From NCBI RefSeq assembly GCF_000241465.1, contig NZ_JH584235.1, positions 1,039,256 through 1,103,255 on the forward strand: a stretch of 64,000 nt of DNA. Reading direction: 5' to 3'. Below, one piece after another: positions 7,790-16,957 of the stretch; position 1 is the stretch's first letter; the number at the start of each line of letters is the position of its first letter. The notes under the pieces are model-generated. The model did not search any database and was not told the DNA's origin. It saw only the letters and a list, made by a program, of their open reading frames with translations. The position numbers and the translations under genes were made by a program. Source of the DNA: Sphingomonas echinoides ATCC 14820 (GTDB lineage: Bacteria; Pseudomonadota; Alphaproteobacteria; Sphingomonadales; Sphingomonadaceae).

Positions 7790-10243
7790 ATGACGTTGGA
7801 GCGCGCGGACGAGCAAAAACCTGCGGAGGACGCCATCGACACTGCAGCGGCCCGTATTGCTGCGGTAGATTGGGATACGCATCCGCTCGGCCCGCGCGCG
7901 CAATGGCCGATCACGCTCAACGCCTGGCTTGCTTATCTGCTGGGCTCGCCGGAATCGATGTATCTGGTGTGGGGGCCGCATCAGACGTTTTTCTTCAACG
8001 ATGCCTATGCCCCAATCCTCGGCCCGCGCCTCAACACGGCGATGGGCGCGCGGTTCGACCAGCTCTGGGCCGACGCCTACCCCTCAATCGAGCCGATGTT
8101 CGAGGCCGCGCTGGCCGGCCGGTCGAGCAAGATGATCGACATGCCCGTGCCCATGGCGCGTTGGGGCACCCCGGAAGAAACGTGGTGGACCTTCTCCTAC
8201 GCGCCCGTTTTCGGGGATGACGGATCGGTTGCCGGGGTCTTGTGCCTGACCAACGAAACCACCGCGACGGTGCTGCAAACCGAAGCGAAGCGCCAGGCCG
8301 ACATGGCGCTGGAGGAATCCCAGCGCAGCTTGCAGCGCGCGCAAGAGGCGGGACAAGTCGGCCTGTTCGCCATCGACCTCGGCACGGGCACGCTGACGGG
8401 AACCGCAGAATTTTTCAAACTCTTCGGCTTGCAGCCGCTGCCCAGTATTCCGGCGGCGATGATCGACGATCTGGTCGTGCCCGAAGACGCCGCGATCATC
8501 GCCAAGGCCACGACGCGACCATCGGAGCGGGCAGACCTCAACGTCGAATATCGCGTCCGCCGGGCCGATACGGGCGAGCTTCGCTGGCTCGAGCGCCGGG
8601 CGGAGCTTGAATGCGACGATAGCGGCGCGGCGCTCCGCATGGTCGGCATCGTGCAGGACATTACCGAGCGCCGCCGCGACCGCGATGCGCTGGCGCGGCT
8701 CAACGCCACGCTTGAAGCGACGGTGGTGGAGCGCACGCAGGCACTGCTCCTGCACGAAAACATCATCCAATCCGATGCAACCTCCATCTGCGCTTTCGAC
8801 CAGGACTATCGGCTGATCGCCTTCAACAAGGCGCACAATGACGAGTTCTTCCGCGTCAACGGGTTCTACACCAAGCTTGGCGATGTCTTTTACGAACTGT
8901 TCGTTCCCGAACAGCGCGCGAAAATGAAGGACCAAATGACGCGCGCGCTGACGGGCGAATGCTTCACCGTCGAAGAAGCGTTTGGCGACCCCAAGATCGA
9001 CGCGCCGCGCTGGGAAATCCTCTATTCGCCGCTCCGCGACCCCGAGGGCCGCGTGATTGGCGCGTTCCACCACGCGCGCGACATCAGCGCCCGCCTGCGC
9101 GCTAAGGCCGAGCTGGAGGCCGCGCAGGAAGCGCTCCGCCAGTCGCAGAAAATGGAGGCGATGGGCCAGTTGACGGGCGGCGTCGCGCACGACTTCAACA
9201 ATCTGCTGACGCCGATCATGGGCAGCCTCGACCTCATCCACCGCAAGGCATCGCTGACCGACCGCGAAACGCGGCTGGTCGAAGGGGCTCTGCAATCGGC
9301 CGAACGCGCCAAGACGTTGGTGCAACGCTTGCTCGCCTTTGCGCGGCGGCAACCGTTGCAATCCGGCGCAGTCGATCTCGGCGAACTCGTGCGGGGCATG
9401 TCGGATTTGGTGGACAGCACGTCGGGGCCGCATATCCGGGTTCGGCTCGATCTGGCCGAGGGCCTTCCGCCCGCGCTGGCCGATGCCAACCAGTTGGAAA
9501 TGGCGATCCTCAATCTCTGCGTCAACGCCCGCGACGCCATGCCCGACGGCGGAACGATTACGATCGCGGCCAGCGCCGGAATCGCATCGCCCGACGAGAC
9601 CTCGATCGATCCCGGCTTCGTAACACTGTCGGTGATCGATACGGGCACCGGCATGGACGAGGAGACGCTGCGCCGCGCGGTCGAACCGTTTTATTCGACC
9701 AAGGGGATCGGCAAGGGCACGGGCCTTGGCCTGTCGATGGTGCATGGCCTCGCCTCACAGCTTGGCGGATCGATGCACATCTCCAGTGAGGTTGGGCTCG
9801 GTACGCGGATCGATCTCGTCCTCCCGATCAGCGCCGCGCCCGACCTCGCCGCATCCCCCATCGAAATCGCGCAGGGCAGCGCCATGCCCGTGATGCGGGG
9901 CCGGGCGCTGCTGGTCGATGACGAGCCGGTGGTGCGCATGGCGACCGCCGACATGCTGGAAAATCTCGGCTATGAGACGGTTGAGGTCAGCGCCGCGGCA
10001 GAGGCAGAACAGCGCCTGGCGGGCGGTGAGCCGTTCGATCTGGTCGTCACCGATCACTTGATGCCGGGCATGTCGGGGGCCGATCTGGCGTTCGTCATCC
10101 GCGAACGCTGGCCGCATATCCCGGTGCTGATCGTGTCCGGCTACGCCGAGGTTGAAGGGATTTCGGCCGATCTTCCCCGGCTGACCAAACCGTTTCGCGA
10201 GGCCGAGCTGGCCGAGGCGATCCGCCAGGCCCGACGGCCCTGA
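7790..10243 (+). CDS. PAS-domain hybrid histidine kinase with C-terminal receiver
   Basis: About 817 residues and no membrane helix, so a soluble sensor. A PAS-type domain at the N-terminus ('YLVWGPHQTFFFNDAYAPIL') is followed by a second PAS/PAC ('MVGIVQDITERR'), a short coiled coil and a third PAS ('SICAFDQDYRLIAFNKAHND'). Then come a HisKA helix with His467 in 'GGVAHDFNNLL', a HATPase_c domain ('DTGTGMDEETL', 'GTGLGLSMVHG') and a receiver with Asp755 in 'VVTDHLMPGMSG'. The open frame extends to 7559, but the ATG at 7790 begins the conserved PAS region and avoids overlap with the AraC gene. A separate downstream partner is not obvious nearby. Confidence 0.88.
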   Translation: MTLERADEQKPAEDAIDTAAARIAAVDWDTHPLGPRAQWPITLNAWLAYLLGSPESMYLVWGPHQTFFFNDAYAPILGPRLNTAMGARFDQLWADAYPSIEPMFEAALAGRSSKMIDMPVPMARWGTPEETWWTFSYAPVFGDDGSVAGVLCLTNETTATVLQTEAKRQADMALEESQRSLQRAQEAGQVGLFAIDLGTGTLTGTAEFFKLFGLQPLPSIPAAMIDDLVVPEDAAIIAKATTRPSERADLNVEYRVRRADTGELRWLERRAELECDDSGAALRMVGIVQDITERRRDRDALARLNATLEATVVERTQALLLHENIIQSDATSICAFDQDYRLIAFNKAHNDEFFRVNGFYTKLGDVFYELFVPEQRAKMKDQMTRALTGECFTVEEAFGDPKIDAPRWEILYSPLRDPEGRVIGAFHHARDISARLRAKAELEAAQEALRQSQKMEAMGQLTGGVAHDFNNLLTPIMGSLDLIHRKASLTDRETRLVEGALQSAERAKTLVQRLLAFARRQPLQSGAVDLGELVRGMSDLVDSTSGPHIRVRLDLAEGLPPALADANQLEMAILNLCVNARDAMPDGGTITIAASAGIASPDETSIDPGFVTLSVIDTGTGMDEETLRRAVEPFYSTKGIGKGTGLGLSMVHGLASQLGGSMHISSEVGLGTRIDLVLPISAAPDLAASPIEIAQGSAMPVMRGRALLVDDEPVVRMATADMLENLGYETVEVSAAAEAEQRLAGGEPFDLVVTDHLMPGMSGADLAFVIRERWPHIPVLIVSGYAEVEGISADLPRLTKPFREAELAEAIRQARRP

Positions 10244-10267
10244 CGCGCAAAACAAGGACGATGGGCG

Positions 10268-10681
10268 CTACGCTATGGAGCGCTCAGCGCGTTTCGCGGC
10301 GACGGCCGCGATCACGGGTGCCGGGTCGAAGTAAAACGGCTTGATCTCGCAACATTTGCCGTCGCGAAAGCGGAAGACTTCACAGATTTCCGCCGGTGCC
10401 AACGCAGGGTCGGCGAAGCGCAGCGAAAGGATCGTGACGGCATGGTCGCGGCCCGCCGTCGTCTCCACGCGCTCCATCGCGACCACGTCCATCATGTCCA
10501 TCACCTTGAGGAACAGCTCTTTCAAACCGTTGCGCCCCTCATAGCGCCCCGCCATCGGCAATCCGTCCGCCTCGATCGCGACGAAATCGTCGGTCAGCCG
10601 CGCGGCGGCGGCCTCCCATTCACCAGCACCGGTCAGCGCATACAGCTCTTCGACAAAGGCGATCATCTGGTCGGGGGTCAT
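10268..10681 (-). CDS. NTF2-fold / SnoaL-like protein
   Basis: About 137 residues with the NTF2/SnoaL alpha+beta-barrel pattern: an N-terminal helix pair ('MIAFVEELYAL', 'WEAAAARLTDDFVAIEADG'), a middle 'GRYEGRNGLKELF' segment and strands around 'ICEVFRFRDGKCCEIKPFYF'. Members bind small hydrophobic ligands or act as isomerases, cyclases or dehydratases; no specific reaction can be assigned. ATG at 10681 is preceded by a GAGG ribosome site. It is the left end of the catabolic island and is divergent from the oxidoreductase at 10841. Confidence 0.75.
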   Translation of the reverse strand: MTPDQMIAFVEELYALTGAGEWEAAAARLTDDFVAIEADGLPMAGRYEGRNGLKELFLKVMDMMDVVAMERVETTAGRDHAVTILSLRFADPALAPAEICEVFRFRDGKCCEIKPFYFDPAPVIAAVAAKRAERSIA

Positions 10682-10840
10682 CGCGATATCCTCGATCGAT
10701 CGTGGTCTGGTGACACCATCCACCCTCCCGGCCCCGCAGCGCACCTAGCGAAAAGGCCAGAATGTCCCCGCTGGCGCGAACGACTAGACCGGCTGTCGAA
10801 GAGAGCCTCGCCCAACGACGATGCCGGAACATGAGAGGGA

Positions 10841-11902
10841 ATGCCCGCAATGCCCGACCCATCGGCCCCGTCGCTCGCGTCCCACGCGCGCCAGATCGTG
10901 CTGCTGCGCCGCCCGACCGGCGTGCCCGAGCAAAGCTGCTTCGGCTATCGCGAGGTGCCAATGCCGACCCCGGCGGACGGGCAGATGCTGGTGCGGATGC
11001 GCGTCGCCTCGCTCGATCCGGCGATCCGTGGCTTTCTCGACGATCGCCCCAGCTATTTGCCACCGGTCGCAATCGGTGCGCCGGTCGCGGGCATGTCGCT
11101 GGGCGAGATCGTCATGTCGTGCCATGCCGACTGGCCGGTCGGAACGCTGGTCCGCGTGCTCGGCACCTGGTCGGATCATTTTCTCATCACCCCCGATGCG
11201 CTGGGGCTGGAACGTGTCGTGCCCGCCGACACGGTGCCGCTGCGCGCCTATATGGGCGCACTCGGCCCGGTCGGCCTCACCGCCTGGGTCGGGCTGTTCG
11301 CGGTGGCCGCAGCCACCGCAGGCGACACCGTCCTGGTCAGCGCCGCCGCCGGGGCGACCGGCAGTACCGTGGTCCAGCTTGCCAAGGCCGCCGGATGCCG
11401 GGTCGTCGGCATTGCTGGCGGCGCGGATAAGGTCGCCTTGGTCCGCGCGCTCGGTGCGGATGCCGTGATCGATCACCGCGCCTGCGCCGATCTTGGCGCG
11501 GCGCTTGATGCCGCAGCGCCGCAGGGGTTCCACGTCTATTTCGACAATATCGGCGGCCCCACGCTCGACGCGGTGTTGCCGCGCATGCGCGAACAGGGCC
11601 GCATCGCGGTCTGCGGCATGATCGCCCAATATAATGATGCGGACCATCCCCACGGCGTCACCACGCTGTGGCAATTGGTGGTGAAACGCCTGAAGATGCA
11701 GGGCTTCCTGACCTATGATTATGCCGATCGCCTGAGCGAGGCGCAGGCCATGCTCGACCGGCTACACACACAGGGCCAGTTGCGGCTGATCGAAACCGTG
11801 CAGCATGGCTTCGACAGCTTGCCGCGTGCCTTCATCGCCTTGATGCAGGGGCAGACCATGGGCAAGACGCTGGTCGATCTCGATTGCGCGGCAGAATGCT
11901 AG
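10841..11902 (+). CDS. zinc-independent MDR NADPH oxidoreductase
   Basis: 353 residues of the medium-chain reductase class related to prostaglandin reductase/leukotriene B4 dehydrogenase and bacterial CurA-type enone reductases. The N-terminal catalytic domain has 'SLDPAIRGFLDDRPSY'. The Rossmann fold has 'VLVSAAAGATGSTVVQLAK' and 'VVGIAGGADK', and later 'YFDNIGGPTLDAVL'. No zinc-ligand cysteines are seen. These enzymes reduce conjugated C=C bonds of enones. GAGAGGGA lies six bases before ATG 10841. It overlaps the frame of the next gene by a few codons, and is paralogous to the gene at 16958. Confidence 0.9.
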   Translation: MPAMPDPSAPSLASHARQIVLLRRPTGVPEQSCFGYREVPMPTPADGQMLVRMRVASLDPAIRGFLDDRPSYLPPVAIGAPVAGMSLGEIVMSCHADWPVGTLVRVLGTWSDHFLITPDALGLERVVPADTVPLRAYMGALGPVGLTAWVGLFAVAAATAGDTVLVSAAAGATGSTVVQLAKAAGCRVVGIAGGADKVALVRALGADAVIDHRACADLGAALDAAAPQGFHVYFDNIGGPTLDAVLPRMREQGRIAVCGMIAQYNDADHPHGVTTLWQLVVKRLKMQGFLTYDYADRLSEAQAMLDRLHTQGQLRLIETVQHGFDSLPRAFIALMQGQTMGKTLVDLDCAAEC

Positions 11903-11946
11903 CGCACAAACCGACGATCGAGCGACGTGGGAAAGGAAGACACTGC

Positions 11947-12300
11947 GTGACCGAGACGAGCTGGCACCAACTGGGCACGGCGGACGATATCGAAGACGGT
12001 GCCATCCGCGTCCATGTCGTGGGCGGCTGGCACATTCTGCTGGCGCGCTCGGACGGCGAGTTGGTGGCGGTCAACGATCGCTGCACCCACGCGGCGGCGC
12101 GCTTGTCGGCCGGGCGCATCCGGCGCGGCGCGCTGATGTGCCCGCTGCACGGCGCGCGCTTCGATCTGGCCGATGGCCGCTGCATCGGCGGTGCCTACCC
12201 AGCCTTGCGCCGGTTCGAGCTGCGCGTGGTCGACGGCATGGTGGAGGTCGCGGTGCCACAGACCCCACCGGCGATGGACGAAACCCCGGTCGGCCCCTGA
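11947..12300 (+). CDS. Rieske [2Fe-2S] ferredoxin
   Basis: About 117 residues, the size of a soluble Rieske ferredoxin. Cluster ligands are Cys46/His48 ('CTHAA') and Cys65/His68 ('CPLHG') with the expected spacing, followed by 'ARFDLADGRC'. It probably passes electrons to one or more of the Rieske oxygenase alpha subunits encoded further along. No ferredoxin reductase gene is present in the window. The GTG at 11947 was chosen because AAGGAAGA precedes it and the N-terminus then matches the family; an in-frame ATG at 11884 would overlap the upstream gene. Confidence 0.9.
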   Translation: MTETSWHQLGTADDIEDGAIRVHVVGGWHILLARSDGELVAVNDRCTHAAARLSAGRIRRGALMCPLHGARFDLADGRCIGGAYPALRRFELRVVDGMVEVAVPQTPPAMDETPVGP

Positions 12301-12385
12301 CGCCCACGCCTGTCCAATCGGCTAGGCGTTGGCGGGCCGCGATGGCGCTATGCTCCCCAAAAGACCATAATCTGGGAGAGCGACG

Positions 12386-12814
12386 ATGCCCTTTACCGGC
12401 CCTGCCGAAGATCGCCTGGCGCTGCGCGAATTGCTCGAAACCTATGCCGATGCGGTCACGCGCTGCGACGCGGAGGCATGGGGCGCGACCTGGGCTGAGG
12501 ATGGCGAATGGTCGCTTCCCGATTATCCCGACATCGGCACCACGCGCGGACGCGATGCGATCGTCGCGATGTGGGTCGAGGCGATGAAACACTATCCCGG
12601 TATCATGTTCGAAGCCTGGCCCGGCAGCATTGAGGTGACCGGCGATACGGCGGTGCTGCGCTCCTACACGGCCGAAGTCTATGATTGGCCCGACGGCGTC
12701 CACCGTGACCGGGGCCGCTATGACGACGCGTGCGTCAAGATCGACGGCCAATGGTTTTTCCAACGCCGCACCTTCCGCAATATCCACCGCCAGATCGGCG
12801 AGAAGGGCCTGTGA
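12386..12814 (+). CDS. SnoaL-like NTF2-fold protein
   Basis: 142 residues with a SnoaL_4 pattern: 'ALRELLETYADAVTRCDAEA', 'WAEDGEWSLPDYPDI', 'RGRDAIVAMWVEAM' and a C-terminal 'VKIDGQWFFQRRTFRNIH'. This is also the fold of ring-hydroxylating dioxygenase beta subunits, but the protein is shorter than a classical beta subunit. It may be a small partner of a Rieske oxygenase or a separate dehydratase/isomerase. GGGAGAG precedes the ATG. The ThuA-like gene follows 43 bases after its stop. Confidence 0.82.
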   Translation: MPFTGPAEDRLALRELLETYADAVTRCDAEAWGATWAEDGEWSLPDYPDIGTTRGRDAIVAMWVEAMKHYPGIMFEAWPGSIEVTGDTAVLRSYTAEVYDWPDGVHRDRGRYDDACVKIDGQWFFQRRTFRNIHRQIGEKGL

Positions 12815-12857
12815 GCATCGCGCGCCGACGCGCGCCAAACCTGCGGAGCGCGCGCTG

Positions 12858-13655
12858 ATGCCGGTCATCCACTATCACGCGCCGTTGCGCGCGCTGGTCG
12901 CGGTGCGCGGCCATCCGTTCGATCGCAGCGCGTTCGACGCAATGTTCCAGGCGATGCCCGGCATCTCCGCGACGATGGTCGATCAACCGGCCGCAGCCCT
13001 GTTGATGAACCCGGACGGGATGCGCGATTTCGACGCTCTGGTGCTGTACGATATGCCGGGGCTGGATTTCGACGCCGACCCCCGCCCCGGTATCATCGCT
13101 CCCTCGTCTGCGCTGCAAGTCGGCTTCCGCGCGCTGCTGGAGCAGGGCAAGGGCGTGGTCGCGCTGCACCACGCGCTGGCCGGCTGGCCCGACTGGAGCG
13201 AATACCATGACTGGCTGGGCGGGCAGTTCCTCTATCGCCCGGCAACAGTGCGGGGACGCGCCTGCCGCGACAGTGGCTATCGCCACGACGTTTCCTATAC
13301 CGCGACGACCTGCCCCCATCCGGTCACCGAAGGCGTCGCCCACCGCTTCGCGCTCACCGACGAACTCTACCTCGCCGAGGTGTTCGAGGACGATGTAGAG
13401 CCGCTTCTGATCAGCGACGCCAGCACGCACCGCGACGCCTATTGGTCCGCCGCGCAGGCGATGGAGGGGCGGATGTTCGCCAATGATGGCTGGGATCACC
13501 CACCCGGATCGCACCTGATCGGCTGGACCAAGAGGGCCATCAACAGCCGCCTGGTTTACCTTCAGCCGGGCGATGGCCCGTCAGCCTATGACAGCCCGAA
13601 CTATCGTCGGCTGGTCGAAAACGCACTGCGCTGGGTCGCGGCACCCGCCGCGTAA
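12858..13655 (+). CDS. ThuA-like (trehalose-utilisation-type) protein
   Basis: About 265 residues of the ThuA family, which has a class I glutamine amidotransferase-like fold. Typical elements are 'FDALVLYDMPGLDF', 'LLEQGKGVVALHHALAGW', 'EYHDWLGGQFLY', 'DELYLAEVFED' and the C-terminal 'SAAQAMEGRMFANDGWDH' region. The family is linked to sugar metabolism elsewhere, but its reaction is poorly known. In this island two copies sit beside Rieske oxygenase genes (see also 29185), which suggests a role in the local catabolic pathway. The open frame runs upstream to 12681, inside the previous gene; ATG 12858 begins the conserved part. Confidence 0.82.
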   Translation: MPVIHYHAPLRALVAVRGHPFDRSAFDAMFQAMPGISATMVDQPAAALLMNPDGMRDFDALVLYDMPGLDFDADPRPGIIAPSSALQVGFRALLEQGKGVVALHHALAGWPDWSEYHDWLGGQFLYRPATVRGRACRDSGYRHDVSYTATTCPHPVTEGVAHRFALTDELYLAEVFEDDVEPLLISDASTHRDAYWSAAQAMEGRMFANDGWDHPPGSHLIGWTKRAINSRLVYLQPGDGPSAYDSPNYRRLVENALRWVAAPAA

Positions 13656-13668
13656 GGCGGCGGGCGGA

Positions 13669-14448
13669 TCAGCGCGCGGTCATGCCGCCATCGACCACGA
13701 ATTCCGCGCCCGTAATGTAGCGCGATTCATCCGATGCCAGAAACAGGTTCATGTTGGCGATATCCTCGGGCTCGCCCATGCGGACCATCGGGATCAACGC
13801 CATCACCGCATCGAAGTTCGCGGCATTATCTTCCAGCGCGACGCCCTGAATGTTGGTGGCGATCATACCCGGATGCACGCTGTTACAGCGCACGCCATCG
13901 GCGGCCCCCTCCAGCGCGACCACCTTGGAAAACAGGCGGACTCCGCCTTTGGAGGCGGCATAGGATCCACATCCCGGAACGCCGATCAGCCCGGCCACCG
14001 ACGAGATGTTGATGATCGATCCACCGCGCGCCGTGCCGCCGTCCCCGGGCCTCCGCATCATCACCAGGGCGCGCTTCGACCCGTGGAAGACGCTGTTGAG
14101 ATTGACATCGTTCTGGCGGAGAAAATCCGCGGCGGTCACGTCCTCCAACGGCCCCAACACCGCGATGCCGGCATTGTTGACCAGAATGTCCAGCCGTCCC
14201 TCCGCCGCATCGATCGCGGCCAGCACGCGGTCCCAATCGGCTTCGCTGGTAACATCATGCTCCAGCGCGGTCGCCCGGCCGCCAGCGGCGGTGATCTGCG
14301 CCGCCACCGCCTGCGCACCGGCGAGATCGCGATCGGTGAGATAGACGGTCGCCCCTTCCTGCGCGAAACGGATTGCCGTTGCACTGCCAAGCCCCGGAAC
14401 CGAAGCGCCCCCGGTGACCAACGCTACCTTGCCTGCCAGACGTGCCAT
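13669..14448 (-). CDS. short-chain dehydrogenase/reductase (SDR)
   Basis: 259 residues of a classical SDR. The cofactor motif is in 'VTGGASVPGLGSATAIRFA', a 'DRDLAG' acid at the end of beta-2 suggests NAD preference, 'NNAG' is intact, and the catalytic Ser and YxxxK are in 'INISSVAGLIG' and 'YAASKGG'. It likely oxidises or reduces a secondary alcohol/ketone of the pathway substrate. It lies downstream of the TonB receptor gene on the same strand, beyond a strong terminator, so it probably has its own promoter in the short space 14449-14467 or depends on read-through. Confidence 0.92.
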   Translation of the reverse strand: MARLAGKVALVTGGASVPGLGSATAIRFAQEGATVYLTDRDLAGAQAVAAQITAAGGRATALEHDVTSEADWDRVLAAIDAAEGRLDILVNNAGIAVLGPLEDVTAADFLRQNDVNLNSVFHGSKRALVMMRRPGDGGTARGGSIINISSVAGLIGVPGCGSYAASKGGVRLFSKVVALEGAADGVRCNSVHPGMIATNIQGVALEDNAANFDAVMALIPMVRMGEPEDIANMNLFLASDESRYITGAEFVVDGGMTAR

Positions 14449-14467
14449 AGATCGCCTCCGTTTCCGT

Positions 14468-14505
14468 AAAAAAGCGGGGTGGCGGGCGTAATGCCCGCCA
14501 CCCCG
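14468..14505 (-). terminator. Rho-independent terminator of the TonB receptor gene
   Basis: A perfect 13-base-pair GC-rich stem (14475-14487 with 14493-14505) with a five-base loop is followed on the minus strand by a T-run of six or more (14468-14473). It lies just after the TonB receptor stop codon and separates that gene from the SDR at 13669-14448. Confidence 0.9.
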
Positions 14506-14518
14506 AACGCACTTGGGG

Positions 14519-16810
14519 TTAGAATTTGACGCCGACCGTCACGCCATAAGTGCGTGGCTCCAGGGCCGACGCGAACGACCACAGACCCGCGACGGTAAAG
14601 GCCGCCGTGGTGGTGCGAATGTCGGCCAGGTTGCGGGCGAACACGCGCACATAAGCGTCGGTCTTCTGCAGCTTGAAGTTGAGCGTCATGCTGGCGTCGA
14701 GCAGATCCTGCGTCGCCGTGCGGACCCGCGCATCGTTGCCATTGACGATCACCGACGTCACTGTGTTCCCGGTCTTGACCGCCGTCAGCGTTCCAAGCGA
14801 GATCTGTTCGTCATACGGCGCGATGTGGCGCAGCCCGAGCGTGGTGACGACACTGCCGAAGCGCGTTGGCACCTTATATTCGGCGTCGATCGACCCCGAA
14901 AAATCCGGGGCGTAGATCAGATTGTTCGCCGAATAATCAAACGGCACGATCGCGCCATTATAGACGTTGCCCACCACGAAATTGCGGAAATGCGATCCCA
15001 TGATCGAGGCGGTCGCGGTGATCCGAAGGCTCTTCAGCGGGCGCAGCGTCGCGTCCATCTCGATGCCCCGGATCGTGGCACCGCCGACATTGCTGGTGAT
15101 CGTCTGGTTGCCGGTCGGGCCGCCCGGGATCGTCGTATTCTGCTGCATGTTCTTATAGTCGGAGATGAAGCCCGCGACGTTGATCTGCAGCTTGCGCTGC
15201 AACAGATCGAGCTTGGCCCCGATTTCGTAGGAATCGACGGTCTCCGGGCCGAACGGCGTCCCCGCCGTCGCGGCCGTCGCCGCACGCGGGCTGAAGCCGC
15301 CCGAACGATAGCCCCGCGACCAGCTGCCATACAGCATCAGGTCGGAGTTGGGCCGCCAGTCGACCCCGACCTTGGGCGTGAATTTCGAGAAATTGACATT
15401 GCCCGAGCCGACCAGCCCGGTGGTGGCAAAGCTGTTGCGCAGTTGCTTGTTATCGTGGCTCCAGCGTCCGCCGAAGGACAAGCGCCACTTGCTCGCAAAT
15501 GCCCAGTTGAAGTCGCCAAAGCCGGCATAGCTTTCGGTCTTGCCATAGACGCTTTGCGCATTCGTATCGAACGTGCAGGGCGGCGTAGTCGGGCTGAAGC
15601 CGAACACGCGCGAGCATTGCGTCAGGTCATAGTTGGACGTGAAGTAATAGACCCCTACGACATAATCCAAGCTGCTCAGGATCTTGCCAGCAGCGCGGAA
15701 CTCCTGGCTGACCTGCGTGTAGCGCTGCCGCCGGTCGACATAATAGAGATCGGTCGAGGAGCCGTCGAAATCCTGCGTCTGGCTCTCGCGCGCATGCCGC
15801 CAGCCGGTGATCGACGTCAGCATCGTGCCGCCAAGATTGTAGTTCATTTCGAGTGTCGCGGCGGGGGCGTTGTAATGGCTCTCCGCAGGCTGGCCGAAGG
15901 TGGTGTACAGATCGCCCCTGGTATTGCGATTGCACTCGCGCGCCGGTTCGAAACCGCAAAACACGTCGCTCGAATTCGCGATATTGGCGACGACGGGGTC
16001 AAATTTCTGGCTGACCTTCTCCAGCGTCAGGATCGCGTCGAAGCCCGATCCGACCGGCTGGAAGCGCAGCGCTGCACCGTAATTGTCGCCCTTGCTCCAG
16101 CCGTTCGACGCGTTGGTGGTCGCATTGTGATAGAAACCGTCGGTTTCATTGTGGAAATACCAGAATTTGGCACCGAGCGATCCGCCATTGCCGACATTGA
16201 CCACCGCCTTGGTGTTCCAGCTGTTCCAGCGGCCATAGGTCGCCTCGAACTTGGCGCTGTTGCTCATCGTCGGCTTGGTGCGCCGGATGTTGATGACACC
16301 GCCAATCGTGTTCGCACCGAACAGCGTGCCCTGCGGGCCGCGCAGCACTTCGATCTGCTCGATATCGAAGGCGTCCTGCAACTGCCCGGTGCTGGTGCCG
16401 ATCGTCACGCCGTCCACCACGACCCCCACCGTCGGCGTCTGCGATTTCTCGACATCGGCATACGTCAGCCCGCGAATCGACAGGTTTGCCGCCTGCGCGC
16501 CCGAATTCTGTTGCGTGATCAACAAGCCCGGTGCCGCGCCCGACAGATCGGCGATGCTCACCGATGCCTTGTTTTCCAGCATCGCCGCGCTGACGGCGGT
16601 GATCGCCACCGGCGTGGTCTGCAAGGTTTCGGAGCGGCGGCGCGCCGTCACGATGATTTCGTTGCCATCGCCAACCGTTTTGGTCGCAGGATCCTCCTGC
16701 CCGGCGATCGGCTGTGGCGCGGTCTGCGCCATTGCCATGGTCGGAAAGAATTGCATCCCCGTTCCTGCAAGCAGAACGAGAATCGCGCGTTTCGAAGCGC
16801 CACCCTTCAT
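14519..16810 (-). CDS. TonB-dependent outer-membrane receptor
   Basis: 763 residues. A signal peptide ends near 'AMAQT', a TonB-box-like 'EIIVTARRR' follows, then a plug domain ('ADLSGAAPGLLITQQNSGAQ', 'SIRGLTY', 'EVLRGPQGTLFGANTIGGVI') and a long 22-strand barrel region ending in the aromatic-terminal 'YGVTVGVKF'. This is the large Sphingomonad receptor class often found in catabolic clusters. It probably takes up the island's hydrophobic substrate by TonB-driven transport. It is transcribed away from the MDR gene at 16958, from a shared 147-base intergenic region, and ends at a strong terminator. Confidence 0.95.
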   Translation of the reverse strand: MKGGASKRAILVLLAGTGMQFFPTMAMAQTAPQPIAGQEDPATKTVGDGNEIIVTARRRSETLQTTPVAITAVSAAMLENKASVSIADLSGAAPGLLITQQNSGAQAANLSIRGLTYADVEKSQTPTVGVVVDGVTIGTSTGQLQDAFDIEQIEVLRGPQGTLFGANTIGGVINIRRTKPTMSNSAKFEATYGRWNSWNTKAVVNVGNGGSLGAKFWYFHNETDGFYHNATTNASNGWSKGDNYGAALRFQPVGSGFDAILTLEKVSQKFDPVVANIANSSDVFCGFEPARECNRNTRGDLYTTFGQPAESHYNAPAATLEMNYNLGGTMLTSITGWRHARESQTQDFDGSSTDLYYVDRRQRYTQVSQEFRAAGKILSSLDYVVGVYYFTSNYDLTQCSRVFGFSPTTPPCTFDTNAQSVYGKTESYAGFGDFNWAFASKWRLSFGGRWSHDNKQLRNSFATTGLVGSGNVNFSKFTPKVGVDWRPNSDLMLYGSWSRGYRSGGFSPRAATAATAGTPFGPETVDSYEIGAKLDLLQRKLQINVAGFISDYKNMQQNTTIPGGPTGNQTITSNVGGATIRGIEMDATLRPLKSLRITATASIMGSHFRNFVVGNVYNGAIVPFDYSANNLIYAPDFSGSIDAEYKVPTRFGSVVTTLGLRHIAPYDEQISLGTLTAVKTGNTVTSVIVNGNDARVRTATQDLLDASMTLNFKLQKTDAYVRVFARNLADIRTTTAAFTVAGLWSFASALEPRTYGVTVGVKF

Positions 16811-16832
16811 CGGAAAACCTCCCCTACTAGCG

Positions 16833-16851
16833 AGAGGGATTGCTTCCCTCT
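16833..16851 (-). promoter_or_regulatory. hairpin in the 5' leader of the TonB receptor gene
   Basis: AGAGGGA (16833-16839) and TCCCTCT (16845-16851) form a perfect seven-base stem with a five-base loop. It lies about 22 bases upstream of the receptor ATG, next to its AGGGGAGG ribosome site. It could affect translation or mRNA stability; no known riboswitch class was recognised. Confidence 0.4.
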
Positions 16852-16862
16852 TCTTGCATACA

Positions 16863-16942
16863 ACCTATGCCCGTGGGGCCCAAAGAACCTACTGCAACAA
16901 ATCATAGGTGCAGGATCAGCCGATTGTGCCACCCTTTGGGCC
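16863..16942. promoter_or_regulatory. interleaved inverted repeats in the divergent promoter region
   Basis: Two inverted pairs interlock in the gap between the TonB receptor and the MDR gene: ACCTATG (16863-16869) with CATAGGT (16903-16909), and GGCCCAAAG (16877-16885) with CTTTGGGCC (16934-16942). Such pairs may be half-sites for a local regulator of both divergent genes. No specific regulator could be matched. Confidence 0.35.
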
Positions 16943-16957
16943 AAGGGAGAGCACCGC

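Noticed and set aside
8084..9745. A 553-codon minus-strand open frame within the hybrid kinase
   Set aside because: Shadow of the PAS/HisKA/HATPase gene, which has all catalytic motifs on the plus strand.
14513..16957. A very long plus-strand open frame leading into the MDR gene at 16958
   Set aside because: It is antisense to the TonB receptor, is Arg/Ala/Asp rich without domain signals, and the MDR gene has its own ribosome site and start at 16958.
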